The position numbers and the translations under genes are program-made. Below the pieces are notes generated by a model. That model had not been told where the DNA came from and did not search any database. It was given only the letters and a program-made list of their open reading frames with translations. A stretch of DNA of 64,000 nucleotides from Sedimentisphaerales bacterium (GTDB lineage: Bacteria; Planctomycetota; Phycisphaerae; Sedimentisphaerales; Anaerohalosphaeraceae), in contig JAFGGE010000031.1 in the NCBI GenBank assembly GCA_016930745.1, forward strand, positions 30,819 through 94,818, given 5' to 3'. Below, one piece after another: positions 41,740 to 52,124 of this stretch (positions are counted from its first letter, which is position 1; every line of letters starts with the position of its first letter).

Positions 41740-43200
41740 TCATTTCTTGTTTTGGGGTCCATAGAGATGCATTCCCTGGCGCGCGGCTTCTATTGCTTCA
41801 TGCGTGTCCTGAGGGGCGCCGGGATCTCCCTGCTGAGTCATCCATCGATCCAGTTCTGAGCGTAAAGATGCCTTGAGTGGTGAAAAGGAGGGATCGTCTG
41901 CGAGGTTTTTCATCTCGTAAGGATCGTTCTCCGTATCATAGAGTTCCTCCGGCGGGCGATGCATATATCGCTTGACAAGGTCGTAGGTATGGGGATCGTT
42001 CCATGCATCCCCAATCCAAGTAGCCCAATAGGGATTATTGAGCTTGCCGTCTCCGGACCATCCCATGAGATGTTTTTCGATGTAAATTTCATCGGACCTC
42101 AGGTTTCGGATGTACCGGTATTGTCCGTCGCTGACCGTGCGGACAGGATAAGCGGGTCCTTCAGGGATGTTGTTATGAGATCCGTAAACATAGTTGCGAT
42201 GGTCTGACTTTGTACCCAAAAGCACTGGCAGGAAACTTGTACCGTCATAACGGTGTGTAAAAGGCTTTCCGCCGGCGGCCTCAACAAGAGTGGGCAGAAC
42301 ATCCGTATATTGGACCAAAGCATTCGTTCGTTTGCCGGGAGGTACCCGGCCGGGCCAGCGCGCCATCAACGCGGTATGCAGGCCGGTATCCCAGTTGGTC
42401 CATTTGCAGCCGGGGAATTGGGCGCCCTGTTCAGATGTGAACAGGACGAAAGTATCGTCGGCTTTACCCGTGCTCTCAAGAATATCCAGAATCTCACCAA
42501 CCTGGGAATCCATGAAGGCGATCTCGGCAAGATAACGTGCATAGGCCTGGCGGGTGGTCGGTGTATCTGCGATATTGGGAGGAAGCTTGATTTTCTCCGG
42601 CGGGTATTTGGAAGGATCACCCATAACCCAGGGAACATGCGGCTCAACGAGTGCTACGACAAGGCAGAAAGGCTGGTCTTCGGATCGGCTCATAAAACGG
42701 CGGATACCGGCAACTTCATGCGGTCGTGTAGGATCCCGAACACAGTTTGTATCAAAGCCGGGTACCATTTCGAACGGAAACGCTTTCTTGGGCAGGACAT
42801 GGACTTTGCCGGTAAGACCGACACGATATCCAAGATCACCCAGATGATGAGGCATGGTAGTAATATCAGGCCGGCTGGCCGAGTGGTTCCAGGCGCAGCC
42901 GTTGGACATAGGGTAAAGACCGGAATAAAGCTCAGCGCGACAAGGTTGACACATGGCCGAACCAAGGTAGGCGCGGTAGAACACCATGCTTTGAGAGGCA
43001 AGCTTGTCAAGATTCGGGGTGAGGGCGTTCCGGCCGCCATATACCGGCAGGTCGTTGTAAGTACAGTCGTCGGCCATGATAATGAGAAAATTGGGCCGTT
43101 TTTTACCAGCCGGCTGTGCCCCTTTTATAAGTCCTGATCCAAGTAAAATTGTAGCAACTGTGAATCCGGTAGAACTCAGAAAGTTTCGTCTGTTCAACAT
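41740..43200 (-). CDS. Sulfatase family protein, Tat-type signal
   Basis: MLNRRNFLSSTGFTVATILLGS; KRPNFLIIMADD; active-site motif CQPCRAELYSG; EQGAQFPGCKWTNWD. Confidence 0.92.
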   Translation of the reverse strand: MLNRRNFLSSTGFTVATILLGSGLIKGAQPAGKKRPNFLIIMADDCTYNDLPVYGGRNALTPNLDKLASQSMVFYRAYLGSAMCQPCRAELYSGLYPMSNGCAWNHSASRPDITTMPHHLGDLGYRVGLTGKVHVLPKKAFPFEMVPGFDTNCVRDPTRPHEVAGIRRFMSRSEDQPFCLVVALVEPHVPWVMGDPSKYPPEKIKLPPNIADTPTTRQAYARYLAEIAFMDSQVGEILDILESTGKADDTFVLFTSEQGAQFPGCKWTNWDTGLHTALMARWPGRVPPGKRTNALVQYTDVLPTLVEAAGGKPFTHRYDGTSFLPVLLGTKSDHRNYVYGSHNNIPEGPAYPVRTVSDGQYRYIRNLRSDEIYIEKHLMGWSGDGKLNNPYWATWIGDAWNDPHTYDLVKRYMHRPPEELYDTENDPYEMKNLADDPSFSPLKASLRSELDRWMTQQGDPGAPQDTHEAIEAARQGMHLYGPQNKK

Positions 43201-43355
43201 TCTGATTGCTCCTGTGGGATATCGAAATCTGAAACATTTAGTATAACATATCGGAGAGTTAGAAAGAAGTAGATGATGAAAGGACAGAGGCGCAAAAAAA
43301 CGGCCCTGGCTGCGAGGCCGGGACCGGTATGTGTGTGTTCTATCCACGTCAGGGA

Positions 43356-43556
43356 TCAGTCCTGAGTGGTTTCTCCTTTTTCCTTCTCGGCCTTTTCCTT
43401 CTGGATCGCCTCGTAGACCTCTTTACGGTGAACGGATATCTCGCGTGGTGCGTTAATGCCGAGCCGGACTTTGTCACCGCGAACATCGACGACGGTAATT
43501 TCAACATTGTCGCCGATCATGATCGACTCATCTTTTTGTCTGCTCAGGACCAACAT
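43356..43556 (-). CDS. csrA: Carbon storage regulator
   Basis: [51 protein letters not shown]. Confidence 0.97.
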   Translation of the reverse strand: MLVLSRQKDESIMIGDNVEITVVDVRGDKVRLGINAPREISVHRKEVYEAIQKEKAEKEKGETTQD

Positions 43557-43960
43557 TATCTCGACTCCTTCTAGTTCTGCTGGTCGCCCCGTTCAACCGC
43601 TCGCGGGTGCTTTCGATAACCTTTTTTGCCATAACCAATTATACGCTGCTGGTCGGCTTGATACCGACTCTTTTCTATCGGCAGTCCAGCCCAGCCGCTA
43701 CACTAAGTAATACCATCATCGGCGTTTTTCAGGAGGGCAAGTAGTAAATTTTCCGCATTTGGAGACTCGTTCTGTCTTTATCGGCCTAAAACTGATATTA
43801 CTCTATACCAATAAAAGACTTACATTCAAATAAAAGGAGCTTCCAAGGAAATAAAGGAAACGATCCCTTCGTTACCTTTATATATTCGATTTGGCGATTG
43901 AAATTGTTCGGAATGTCTTTCAAGATAGAATATAAATCATTGAATTATAAAGACTTATAT

Positions 43961-44875
43961 TCATCCATTTTTTCGGTGATACTCCATTTTAACGGCAATC
44001 CAGTAGCCCGCAACGGCCCCAATCGAGGCCCACGAGACCATCTGGATCGGAAGAATAGCACAAACCGGTCTGGCGAAAAAGGCGGCCGGATAATTATCGA
44101 CCATATGCCCCAGGACATCCGGCTTGGACGCGACCAATACAATAACGACATAAACCACGATGGCGGAAGCAATTACGGTGACAGCGTAGGGAACATCCAA
44201 AAACCGTTTCGTTGCCCATGCCGCCAGGCCAAAAGCGACACATACCGCAAAAGCGATTTGCCCGTTACCGGGTTGTGCAACGACCGAACCGATCTGGGCA
44301 TCAAAAACGCGGACACCCTGGGCAAAAATCCCCAGAGCAATCTGTCCGATAATCACGGAAATAACCAGAGCCGCCAGGATATTGACGACATTATTGCCCT
44401 TGGACTTAGCCGGATCCTGGCCCGGAACTTCCGGAGGTTGTTGGCGTACAACAGCCCTGCCGACAAAGACCCCTGCATACCCGGCTAAAACGATCGCCAG
44501 CCAAAAGAATCCCTCCCGGCTGAGTGAACTATAAAGCAACTGTCGCTGCGCTAAGGTGCTGTTGGCCCGGACCAGAGAGAGCATATTCCCGGATCGGAGC
44601 GTCCATAGGCATAATCCCGCCGGGGCGGCCAGAGGGGCGATATACCAGCCATAGGGGTAGGCCAGGAAAAAGCCGATTAGACCCGAAAGAAAGGCCAGGC
44701 CGATACAAGCCGCCATATCCGAGATACTGACAGAGTTTCCAAAAAGGGTAATCCCCCGTTCCGGATCCGGAGACATGACCAAGGGCTGAGCAAGAAAGCC
44801 CAGCAGGACAATCCCCACACCCATGGCGGCGGCGATCCGCACTCTCATCAGCCATGTCAATTCCATATCGTTCAC
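43961..44875 (-). CDS. Multi-pass membrane protein of unknown function
   Basis: About 8 hydrophobic segments; no recognised motif. Confidence 0.7.
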   Translation of the reverse strand: MNDMELTWLMRVRIAAAMGVGIVLLGFLAQPLVMSPDPERGITLFGNSVSISDMAACIGLAFLSGLIGFFLAYPYGWYIAPLAAPAGLCLWTLRSGNMLSLVRANSTLAQRQLLYSSLSREGFFWLAIVLAGYAGVFVGRAVVRQQPPEVPGQDPAKSKGNNVVNILAALVISVIIGQIALGIFAQGVRVFDAQIGSVVAQPGNGQIAFAVCVAFGLAAWATKRFLDVPYAVTVIASAIVVYVVIVLVASKPDVLGHMVDNYPAAFFARPVCAILPIQMVSWASIGAVAGYWIAVKMEYHRKNG

Positions 44876-45026
44876 CTTCGGGATTATAAAACCTGCACCT
44901 TATCAATCATCGGCAGTTCGGTCAAGATGTTTTATCCTGGGGTAAGTCCCTTTTCGAAAAAAGGGGTTCAGGTTCGCCGGAGGCTTTTGTTCGTTTTTTC
45001 GGACGAAGCAAAACCGGTGTCCCAGC

Positions 45027-45740
45027 TTATCGGTTTCGGGAACCCGGGGATGGGAAAAGCTCTCGTTGAGCGAACATCGCCATATAGTGGTAGGTTCCCT
45101 GAATCAGCTCATACCGAATCAGAATCCAGCCGGCCTGCTCGGCCTGTTCGATCAATAAAGCCGGCGACCACGCGTGGTCTCTGGAACCGCCCGTCGCCAG
45201 GGCGCGGTGGTGTTCGATTACGCACAGCCTCCCGGTCGGCTTGACAACCCCATGGAGATGCTTGAGGTAGTCGACGTGTTTGCCCTCGCCGAGATGATGA
45301 TACGTCTTGGAAAGAAACGCCAGATCGCAACTGTTTTCCGACAGCCCGGTTCCATCATACGGACACAAATACGGCTTGATCTGCGGCGTATCGGCAAGGC
45401 GTTCGGTCATTCTGTCAACCTTTGCCTGTTCGACTTCCGCGGCGCGGATAATACCGTTTTCTCCAACAAAGGCAGACATTCGCTGCGCCCACCAGCCGTC
45501 CCCGGCGCCGATATCGACAACGACATCCCCGGCGCGCAGGTCCAGCTCCTTCAGAATGTAATCTGCTTTCTCACGATAGGGATAGCCTCCGCCTCCCCAG
45601 CAAACGTGATCCTCGGGATTGACGATGCGCGTGCTCGGGTTCGGATTGGCCAACACCACCAAGGGGGCCAAAACCGCGACCAGGGAAAAAACCATAAGCA
45701 GGAAAATCGATATAGAAACACGATATTTTTTGTTTCTCAT
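45027..45740 (-). CDS. SAM-dependent methyltransferase with predicted signal peptide
   Basis: MRNKKYRVSISIFLLMVFSLVAVLAPLVVLA; DVVVDIGAGDGWWAQRMSAFVGENGIIRAAEV; SCDLAFLSKTYHHL. Confidence 0.83.
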   Translation of the reverse strand: MRNKKYRVSISIFLLMVFSLVAVLAPLVVLANPNPSTRIVNPEDHVCWGGGGYPYREKADYILKELDLRAGDVVVDIGAGDGWWAQRMSAFVGENGIIRAAEVEQAKVDRMTERLADTPQIKPYLCPYDGTGLSENSCDLAFLSKTYHHLGEGKHVDYLKHLHGVVKPTGRLCVIEHHRALATGGSRDHAWSPALLIEQAEQAGWILIRYELIQGTYHYMAMFAQRELFPSPGSRNR

Positions 45741-45845
45741 AACAGGCCCCCTATGCAAATTGTCCGAATGAAACGGTTTGTTTCCAAGCCACCGCCCTGT
45801 TTTAAGAATCGCAAAACGCACAGACAGGAAAAGAACAAAACAACT

Positions 45846-47345
45846 CTACCATAATCGGGGTTGCGAAGTGAAGGACTCTTCCGCTTTCGGCGCCGCTTTT
45901 CGTTTTACCTGTTCGATCGGAATTGGCCGTCCTTTTGCTTTCTGCTTTGGACATTCTCCTGTCCAGCAATAGAGACAGACTTTCTCCCGCGGAAGGCCGA
46001 TGGCGGCGACCATATCCTCTACGGTCTGATACCGTAATGTCGTAACGCCGATATCTCCGGCGATCCAGTCCACCATTTTGTTATACTGTTCAGTGGTCGG
46101 ATCGAGATACGGAGACACATCCTGAATGTCATGCCCTTCCAGGCTGCGAATGGCCCTGCGAGCAGCCAGTTCATGGATGGACCGGGTGGAGAGATTGAAC
46201 CGACAGGGAAACATCAGGGGAGGACAGGCCGGACGGACATGAATTTCCCGCGCGCCGCAATCCCAGAGCTTTTTGATCGTGTAATTCCTTAGTTGCGTCC
46301 CTCGCACGATCGAGTCTTCACAGACCACGATACTGTTGTTTTCGATGACTTCCCTGATGGGAATCAGTTTCATCCGCGCCACCAGATCGCGCGTATGCTG
46401 CGAGGGGGGGATATAACTGCGGCCGTATCCCGAGGTGTATTTCACCAGCGGCCGGCGAAAGGGCTTGCCGGATTCCATGGCATATCCCAGGCCATGGGCT
46501 ATTCCCGAATCCGGAACGCCGCAGACCAGATCGACCCGGATATCCTTATCCCGCCGGGCCAGATACCGCCCGCATTTCTCCCGCACGATTTCGGAGTTAA
46601 TTCCCTCGTAGCTGGAAGCGGGAAATCCCGTATAAATCCACAAAAACGAACAGATCTGGCTGACTTTTTTCTGACCGGGACTGCGCTGGACGATCCCATC
46701 TTCGTTCAGCAGAACGATTTCCCCCGGCTCCATGTATTTCACCACTTCGAATCCCGTATTGTGAAACGCGCAGGTTTCACTGGTCACCGCCCAGGCATCC
46801 GGTTTTTTCCCGATCACCAGCGGTGTGTATCCGAATCGGTCTCGGGCCGCGTAAATCCCCGTCCGGTTGAGCAATAACAGGGAACAGGAGCCCTCTATCA
46901 GATGGAACAGCCGTTCCATACCGTCAACCAGGTCATTGCCCTGATTGATCAGTTTGGCGACCAGTTCGGTGCTGTTGACCCCTTTGCGGCTCACTTCGCT
47001 GAATGAAATACCCGCCTTCAACAGGCTGGCGGTCAGTTCCTCGCCGTTTTCCACAATCCCGTCGGTCGCCAGACAGAAAGGCCCGAATTTAGAATTGAGA
47101 TAAATCGGCTGCTCGTCAAAAGCGCTGATCACTCCGATGCCCTTGTTGCCGTACATGCGGCCGGAGTCATCCACGAATTTGGATTTGAACTGGCTGTGTG
47201 TCAGGTCGTGAATTTGCCGGGTAAACTCGGTCCCCAGGATCGCCATGCCTCCGTATTGGGTGCCCAGGTGGGAATGATAGTCGGTTCCGTAAAACAGGGT
47301 CTCGGCACACTTGTCTTTTGAAACGACGCCAAAAAGACCGCTCAT
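45846..47345 (-). CDS. Amidophosphoribosyltransferase-like (PurF family) with Ser at the Cys nucleophile position
   Basis: MSGLFGVVSKDKCAETLFYGTDYHSHLGTQYGGMA; VVCEDSIVRGTQLRNY PRPP motif; CLYCWTGECP near C-terminus. Confidence 0.9.
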   Translation of the reverse strand: MSGLFGVVSKDKCAETLFYGTDYHSHLGTQYGGMAILGTEFTRQIHDLTHSQFKSKFVDDSGRMYGNKGIGVISAFDEQPIYLNSKFGPFCLATDGIVENGEELTASLLKAGISFSEVSRKGVNSTELVAKLINQGNDLVDGMERLFHLIEGSCSLLLLNRTGIYAARDRFGYTPLVIGKKPDAWAVTSETCAFHNTGFEVVKYMEPGEIVLLNEDGIVQRSPGQKKVSQICSFLWIYTGFPASSYEGINSEIVREKCGRYLARRDKDIRVDLVCGVPDSGIAHGLGYAMESGKPFRRPLVKYTSGYGRSYIPPSQHTRDLVARMKLIPIREVIENNSIVVCEDSIVRGTQLRNYTIKKLWDCGAREIHVRPACPPLMFPCRFNLSTRSIHELAARRAIRSLEGHDIQDVSPYLDPTTEQYNKMVDWIAGDIGVTTLRYQTVEDMVAAIGLPREKVCLYCWTGECPKQKAKGRPIPIEQVKRKAAPKAEESFTSQPRLW

Positions 47346-47504
47346 ATAGTCCTCTCCCTATGGATTCGTATAGCGCAAAAAGACACGGGTATGTCTTCTA
47401 TCCGGCGCTGGTCATTCCATTCCTAAAGAAAATAACATAATCCCCCAATATAAACAACCGGAAAAAATGAGGCAGGACGAGGATTTCGGCGGAGGCGACA
47501 TCTC

Positions 47505-47532
47505 TTGCAAAAAATCCCGGCATGGTTATAAT
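47505..47532 (+). promoter_or_regulatory. Candidate promoter for the oxidoreductase gene pair
   Basis: TTGCAA (47505-47510), 16-nt spacer, TATAAT (47527-47532). Confidence 0.5.
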
Positions 47533-47633
47533 AAACAGAAATGGAGTTTTAAGGGTATTCGGAATAGGACCAAACAGGAATTCTCGGAATAATACGGCAT
47601 GGGAAGCGCATGCCAACCAGTAGGAGAATCGAG

Positions 47634-49025
47634 ATGAGCGAAATGACCACACACAGCACGTCACGTCGACAGTTTTTGAAAAACACCGGTCGCATCGCGG
47701 CGGCCTCTACATTGCTTGCCGCCGGCACAGCCCGGATGTATGCGGGAGAAAACAACACCATCCAGGTCGCCCTGATCGGTTGCGGCGGGCGGGGCTCCGG
47801 CGCTGCATCCGATGCCCTCTCGGTTAGCAACGGGCCGACCAAGCTGGTCGCCATGGCCGATGTCTTTGCCAATCGCCTCCGCAGCAGCTATGGCAATCTA
47901 AAAGACATGCACGGGGAGAAGGTGGATGTTCCCGAGTCCCGGCGGTTTGTGGGATTTGATGCCTATAAGAAGGCAATGGATTGCCTGCGTCCGGGCGATG
48001 TGGCGATCTTTGCGACCCCACCGGCGTTTCGCTGGGTGCACTTTACCTATGCGATCCAGAAGAAATTGCATGTCTTTATGGAAAAACCGGTCACGGTGGA
48101 CGGCCCGACCAGCCGGCGGATGTTCAAGCTGGCCAAAGAGGCGGATGCCAAGAATCTCAAAGTTGGCGTCGGATTGATGTCCCGGCACAGCCGGGCCCTG
48201 CAGGAACTGGCGCAACGCATCCATAACGGCGAAATCGGGGATGTCATCCTCCAGCGCGGCTACCGGATGCACGGTCCGCTCGGATTTTTCTCCTCGCCGC
48301 CCAAGCCCGCCGGCATCAGCGATCTGCTCTACCAGGTGCAGCGGTTCCACAGTTTCATCTGGGCCAGCGGCGGCAATTTCAGCGACTTTTACATCCACGT
48401 CATTGATCATCTGTGCTGGATGAAAAATGCCTGGCCGGTCAAGGCCCAGGCCCTGGGAGGCCGGCACTATCGGCAAAGCCCCGAAGGAATCACATACGTA
48501 GACCAGAATCTGGATACGTATTCCGTGGAATACACCTATGCCGACGGCAGTACGTTCCTGATGGACGGACGCTGCATCAACGGATGCAAGGAAATCTATT
48601 CCAGTTATGCCCACGGAAGCAAAGGCATGGCGATCGTCTCCAAGAGCGGCGATTGCGGACTGCCTTCCAGCATCCATACGGGCCAAAATCCCATTCGTTC
48701 CAATATGGTCTGGGAATCCAAAATCAGGCCTGAAGAACAAAATCCGTATCAGAACGAATGGAACGATTTGATGGACGCTATCCGCAACGACAAGCCCTAC
48801 AATGAGACCGAACGCGGCGTGCAGGCCAGTCTCGTGACAAGTCTGGGTCGCATGGCGGCGCATACCGGTCAGGAAATCTCATACGATGAGATCCTAAACT
48901 GCGAACATGAAATGGCGCCCGGGCTGGACAAGCTGACGACGGATTCGCCTGCCCCGCTGCAGGCCGACGCCAACGGCCGATATCCCATTCCGCAGCCGGG
49001 TATTACCAAACAAAGAGAATATTGA
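47634..49025 (+). CDS. Gfo/Idh/MocA-family oxidoreductase with Tat signal
   Basis: SRRQFLKNTGRIAAASTLLAAG; IQVALIGCGGRGSGAA; HVFMEKPVTVDG. Confidence 0.94.
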   Translation: MSEMTTHSTSRRQFLKNTGRIAAASTLLAAGTARMYAGENNTIQVALIGCGGRGSGAASDALSVSNGPTKLVAMADVFANRLRSSYGNLKDMHGEKVDVPESRRFVGFDAYKKAMDCLRPGDVAIFATPPAFRWVHFTYAIQKKLHVFMEKPVTVDGPTSRRMFKLAKEADAKNLKVGVGLMSRHSRALQELAQRIHNGEIGDVILQRGYRMHGPLGFFSSPPKPAGISDLLYQVQRFHSFIWASGGNFSDFYIHVIDHLCWMKNAWPVKAQALGGRHYRQSPEGITYVDQNLDTYSVEYTYADGSTFLMDGRCINGCKEIYSSYAHGSKGMAIVSKSGDCGLPSSIHTGQNPIRSNMVWESKIRPEEQNPYQNEWNDLMDAIRNDKPYNETERGVQASLVTSLGRMAAHTGQEISYDEILNCEHEMAPGLDKLTTDSPAPLQADANGRYPIPQPGITKQREY

Positions 49026-49086
49026 GATCGTATTATGGAAGCGCCTTTCGAAATGGGTACGACAGCCTTTAGGTAAGGATAGTATT

Positions 49087-50010
49087 ATGACGATGAAACG
49101 ACGTGAGTTTCTGGCCAGGTCGATCGCCGGTCTTGGCGCTGTGGCTTTAGGATCGCCTTTGCTCAGGGCCGCCGAAAAAGCCGTCGCCCCTTTGTATTGG
49201 GATCCGTATGAACAAAAAATTCCCCTGGGCAAGACAGGCATCAAGATGTCGCGTCTGTGTCTGGGTACGGGGATGCGCGGCGGCGGCAGACAGTCCAACC
49301 ACACCCGGCTGGGCAAGGAGAAGTTCGAGGCTCTGATCCGGTATGCTTATGAGCATGGAGTCCGTGTCTTTGATCTTGCCGACCTATATGGGACGCATCC
49401 GTATGTAATCCCGGCTCTCAAGAACATTCCCCGTAAAAATTATACGATCATCAGCAAGATCTGGTTCCGAGACGGTGGTTTGGGCGATATTAGCGAGCGA
49501 CCGGGCGCCGAGGCCGTAGTTTCGCGTTTTCTTAAGGAAATGAACACCGATTATATCGACCTGCTTCTGCTGCACTGCGTGACCTCGGGCAAGTGGAACC
49601 AGGAGCTGAGCAGCTACATGAACGACATGGCCAAGCTCAAGCAGAAAGGCGCGATTCGCGCGGTGGGCGTCTCGTGCCACTCTCTGGAGGCGCTCAAGAC
49701 AGCCGCTGCCGAGCCCTGGGTGGACTCAGTCCATACCCGTATCAATGCCTACGGGACCAAAATGGACGGCAAGGTCGAGGATGTTGTGCCGGTCATCCGG
49801 CAGATTCATGATGCCGGTAAAGGCGTTGTTGGCATGAAGCTGATCGGGGAAGGCGAATTCCGAAACGACGATGAGAAGAAAGACAAGTCGATCCACTTCG
49901 TCATGGACCTCGGCAAGGTCGATATCCTCAATGTCGGTTTTGAAAAACCCGAGGAGATCGACGATTTCGCCAAACGTCTGGCGCGAACGCCGCGTAAAGC
50001 GGCTGTATAA
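49087..50010 (+). CDS. Aldo/keto reductase with Tat-like signal
   Basis: MKRREFLARSIAGLGAVALGSPLLRAA; GKTGIKMSRLCLGTG; GVRVFDLADLYGTH. Confidence 0.93.
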   Translation: MTMKRREFLARSIAGLGAVALGSPLLRAAEKAVAPLYWDPYEQKIPLGKTGIKMSRLCLGTGMRGGGRQSNHTRLGKEKFEALIRYAYEHGVRVFDLADLYGTHPYVIPALKNIPRKNYTIISKIWFRDGGLGDISERPGAEAVVSRFLKEMNTDYIDLLLLHCVTSGKWNQELSSYMNDMAKLKQKGAIRAVGVSCHSLEALKTAAAEPWVDSVHTRINAYGTKMDGKVEDVVPVIRQIHDAGKGVVGMKLIGEGEFRNDDEKKDKSIHFVMDLGKVDILNVGFEKPEEIDDFAKRLARTPRKAAV

Positions 50011-50036
50011 TCCTTCGAAAAAACGAATCGGGAAAT

Positions 50037-50074
50037 ACGGGCCTGTTCTGCCCCGGCAGGATGGGCCCGTTTTC
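50037..50074. terminator. Terminator between convergent genes
   Basis: ACGGGCC...GGGCCCGT stem enclosing CTGC/GCAG, followed by TTTTCT. Confidence 0.75.
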
Positions 50075-51768
50075 TATAATCGATTGCTGCGTAAAATCGA
50101 AATCAGCAGGCCGAATCCCATAGCTGCGGCAATGACGTACCCGATCACCCCGACCGTCTGGAGATGAAACAACCCTAAAAATGTCCCATCCTGGGCGATC
50201 AAAAGGCTCGATCCGATCAAGAGGGCTGCAATAATGAGAGCGAAGCTGATCCGATTGGAGCTTTTATCCAGGGTCTGATTGAGATTTTCCAGATGCTCGT
50301 GATGGACATGAATGCGAAATTGCCCTCGGCGGAACTTGCTGAGGATCGTGGCAGCGTCGTCGGGCAGTCGCTGCGCGAACTGACCAGCGTCCCGCGTCAT
50401 CCGCTGCAGCCCGCGCAGCAGGTTACCCGGCCCGATCTCCTGCAGGGTAAACTTACGGGCGTAGGGCTTGAGATGCTCAATGATCTGGAAGTCTGGGTCC
50501 AAAGAACTGGCAAACGATTCGATCGTCATCAGGCTCTTGAGCATCAGCGTAAAATCGGCCGGCGGACGAATCCGATGTTTGCGGATGGCGTCAAAACCTC
50601 GGCCGATCGCCTCGCGGAAAGGAATATCCCGCAGGGGAAGATGCGAATACGAATCCAGGATTTCCTCCATATCCCGCTGGAGGTCGATCAGGGAGACCGA
50701 ATCAGGCATCATTTCCGCCCTTTCGAGTCCCTGAATGATCTTATTGACATCGCCGTCCACAATCGCCAGAACGATATACCGCAGGAGCTGACGATCCTGA
50801 CTGCTCAATCGCCCTACCTGTCCAAAATCCAGCGGAGCCAGCACATTGTCCTTCATCACCAGAAAATTTCCCGGATGGGGATCGGTGTGGAAAAAACCGT
50901 GGTCGAAGACCTGCGTAAGAACGAAATCGGCGCCGCGCTGGGCGATGATTCGCCGGTCCAGCCCGGCTTCAGTAAGCTTCTCGATCTCGCTGGGCTTGAT
51001 CCCGTCGATGTATTCCATCGTTAGCGCGCCCTCGCTGCAGTATTCGTCGTAGATGCGGGGCACATGAATGGTTTCATCGTCGGCAAAATTATGAAGGAAT
51101 CGCTTCTGATTTCGCCGCTCGTTGGCCAAATCCACTTCCTTTCCCACGGCGCGGCTGAATTCGCGGATCATCCGCTGCGGATCGAAGGTTTCCGCATGGG
51201 CGAATCGGGCCTGGACCAGTCCGGCCAGGTTCTCCAGAATCTCGCATTCGGTACGTATCGTTTGTACTATCCCGGGACGCCGGATTTTAACGACGCATTC
51301 CCGGCCGTCTTTGGTCCGGGCGCGATGCACCTGGGCGATGCTGGCCGCGGCGATCGGTTCAAGTTGAAAATCCGCAAAGATTTCTTCCGGCTTGCCTCCG
51401 AGCTGGTCGGTGAGTTCCGCGATGATTGTTTCGGTTTTTTCCGGTTTAACCTGATCCTGCAGAAGCTCCAGCTCTTCGATGTACTCGACCGGTACCAGAT
51501 CGGGACGGGTGCTGAGAAGCTGCCCCATTTTGATGAACGTCGGCCCCAGTTCCTCCATCGCCAGACGCACCCGCCTGGCCGGACTTTGGACGGCCAGATT
51601 CTGTTCTTTGGCAAGACGAAGCCGTTTGGCCCCGAATCCGACGCGGAAACGCCTGCCGACGATGGCCGCAACCTCTTCGAAGCCGTACTTGACCAGTACG
51701 GCCATGATATGCCGCAGACGAACCGCCTGCGCATAGGTTCGGCGAATCCGGAGAAAAGGCCTGTACAA
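50074..51768 (-). CDS. ABC1/AarF/UbiB-family atypical kinase
   Basis: LAMEELGPTFIKMGQLLSTRPDLVPVEYIEELELLQDQV; AAASIAQVHRA; HTDPHPGNFLV; two C-terminal TM segments. Confidence 0.95.
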   Translation of the reverse strand: MYRPFLRIRRTYAQAVRLRHIMAVLVKYGFEEVAAIVGRRFRVGFGAKRLRLAKEQNLAVQSPARRVRLAMEELGPTFIKMGQLLSTRPDLVPVEYIEELELLQDQVKPEKTETIIAELTDQLGGKPEEIFADFQLEPIAAASIAQVHRARTKDGRECVVKIRRPGIVQTIRTECEILENLAGLVQARFAHAETFDPQRMIREFSRAVGKEVDLANERRNQKRFLHNFADDETIHVPRIYDEYCSEGALTMEYIDGIKPSEIEKLTEAGLDRRIIAQRGADFVLTQVFDHGFFHTDPHPGNFLVMKDNVLAPLDFGQVGRLSSQDRQLLRYIVLAIVDGDVNKIIQGLERAEMMPDSVSLIDLQRDMEEILDSYSHLPLRDIPFREAIGRGFDAIRKHRIRPPADFTLMLKSLMTIESFASSLDPDFQIIEHLKPYARKFTLQEIGPGNLLRGLQRMTRDAGQFAQRLPDDAATILSKFRRGQFRIHVHHEHLENLNQTLDKSSNRISFALIIAALLIGSSLLIAQDGTFLGLFHLQTVGVIGYVIAAAMGFGLLISILRSNRL

Positions 51769-51773
51769 AACGG

Positions 51774-52064
51774 CTACTCCTTCGCTACGAGTTGATCCAG
51801 CTTGGTTTCCAGCCGGGCAATATCCTCTTTGGTAGCAAAGTGCATCCCGCTGATGGCTTTTTGCACCTGCTCGCCGATCAGTTTTTCCAGATCCCGGCGG
51901 GTTTTATCGGCGCTGTCCATCATTTCCTTGACAAATCCGGTGCGTTTGTCCTTCTCGGCCTGGCCTTTTTTAACATACTCATCGAAGATTTTTTCGGCCT
52001 TTTCCTGGGTCATCGACAGAGCGCCCAATCCGGCCAAAAACATCTTATCCAGCGTCTCGAACAT
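51774..52064 (-). CDS. Phasin-like (PhaF-type) coiled-coil protein
   Basis: MFETLDKMFLAGLGALSMTQEKAEKIFDEYVKKGQAEKDKRTGFVKEMMDSADKTRRDLEKLIGEQVQKA; 5-nt gap to the AarF-like gene. Confidence 0.75.
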   Translation of the reverse strand: MFETLDKMFLAGLGALSMTQEKAEKIFDEYVKKGQAEKDKRTGFVKEMMDSADKTRRDLEKLIGEQVQKAISGMHFATKEDIARLETKLDQLVAKE

Positions 52065-52124
52065 AATGCCTCCTTTCGCAGTGAATCATTCTATTTCATC
52101 CATCGGCCACCCGGCCGGACAGGA

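Noticed and set aside
42253-43137. 294-aa plus-strand ORF
   Set aside because: Antisense to the sulfatase gene; no recognisable domain.
43638-43643. TATAAT on the minus strand upstream of csrA
   Set aside because: No convincing -35 hexamer at proper spacing, so not listed as a promoter.
47898-48863. 321-aa minus-strand ORF
   Set aside because: Lies wholly antisense to the clear Gfo/Idh/MocA oxidoreductase gene; no motif.
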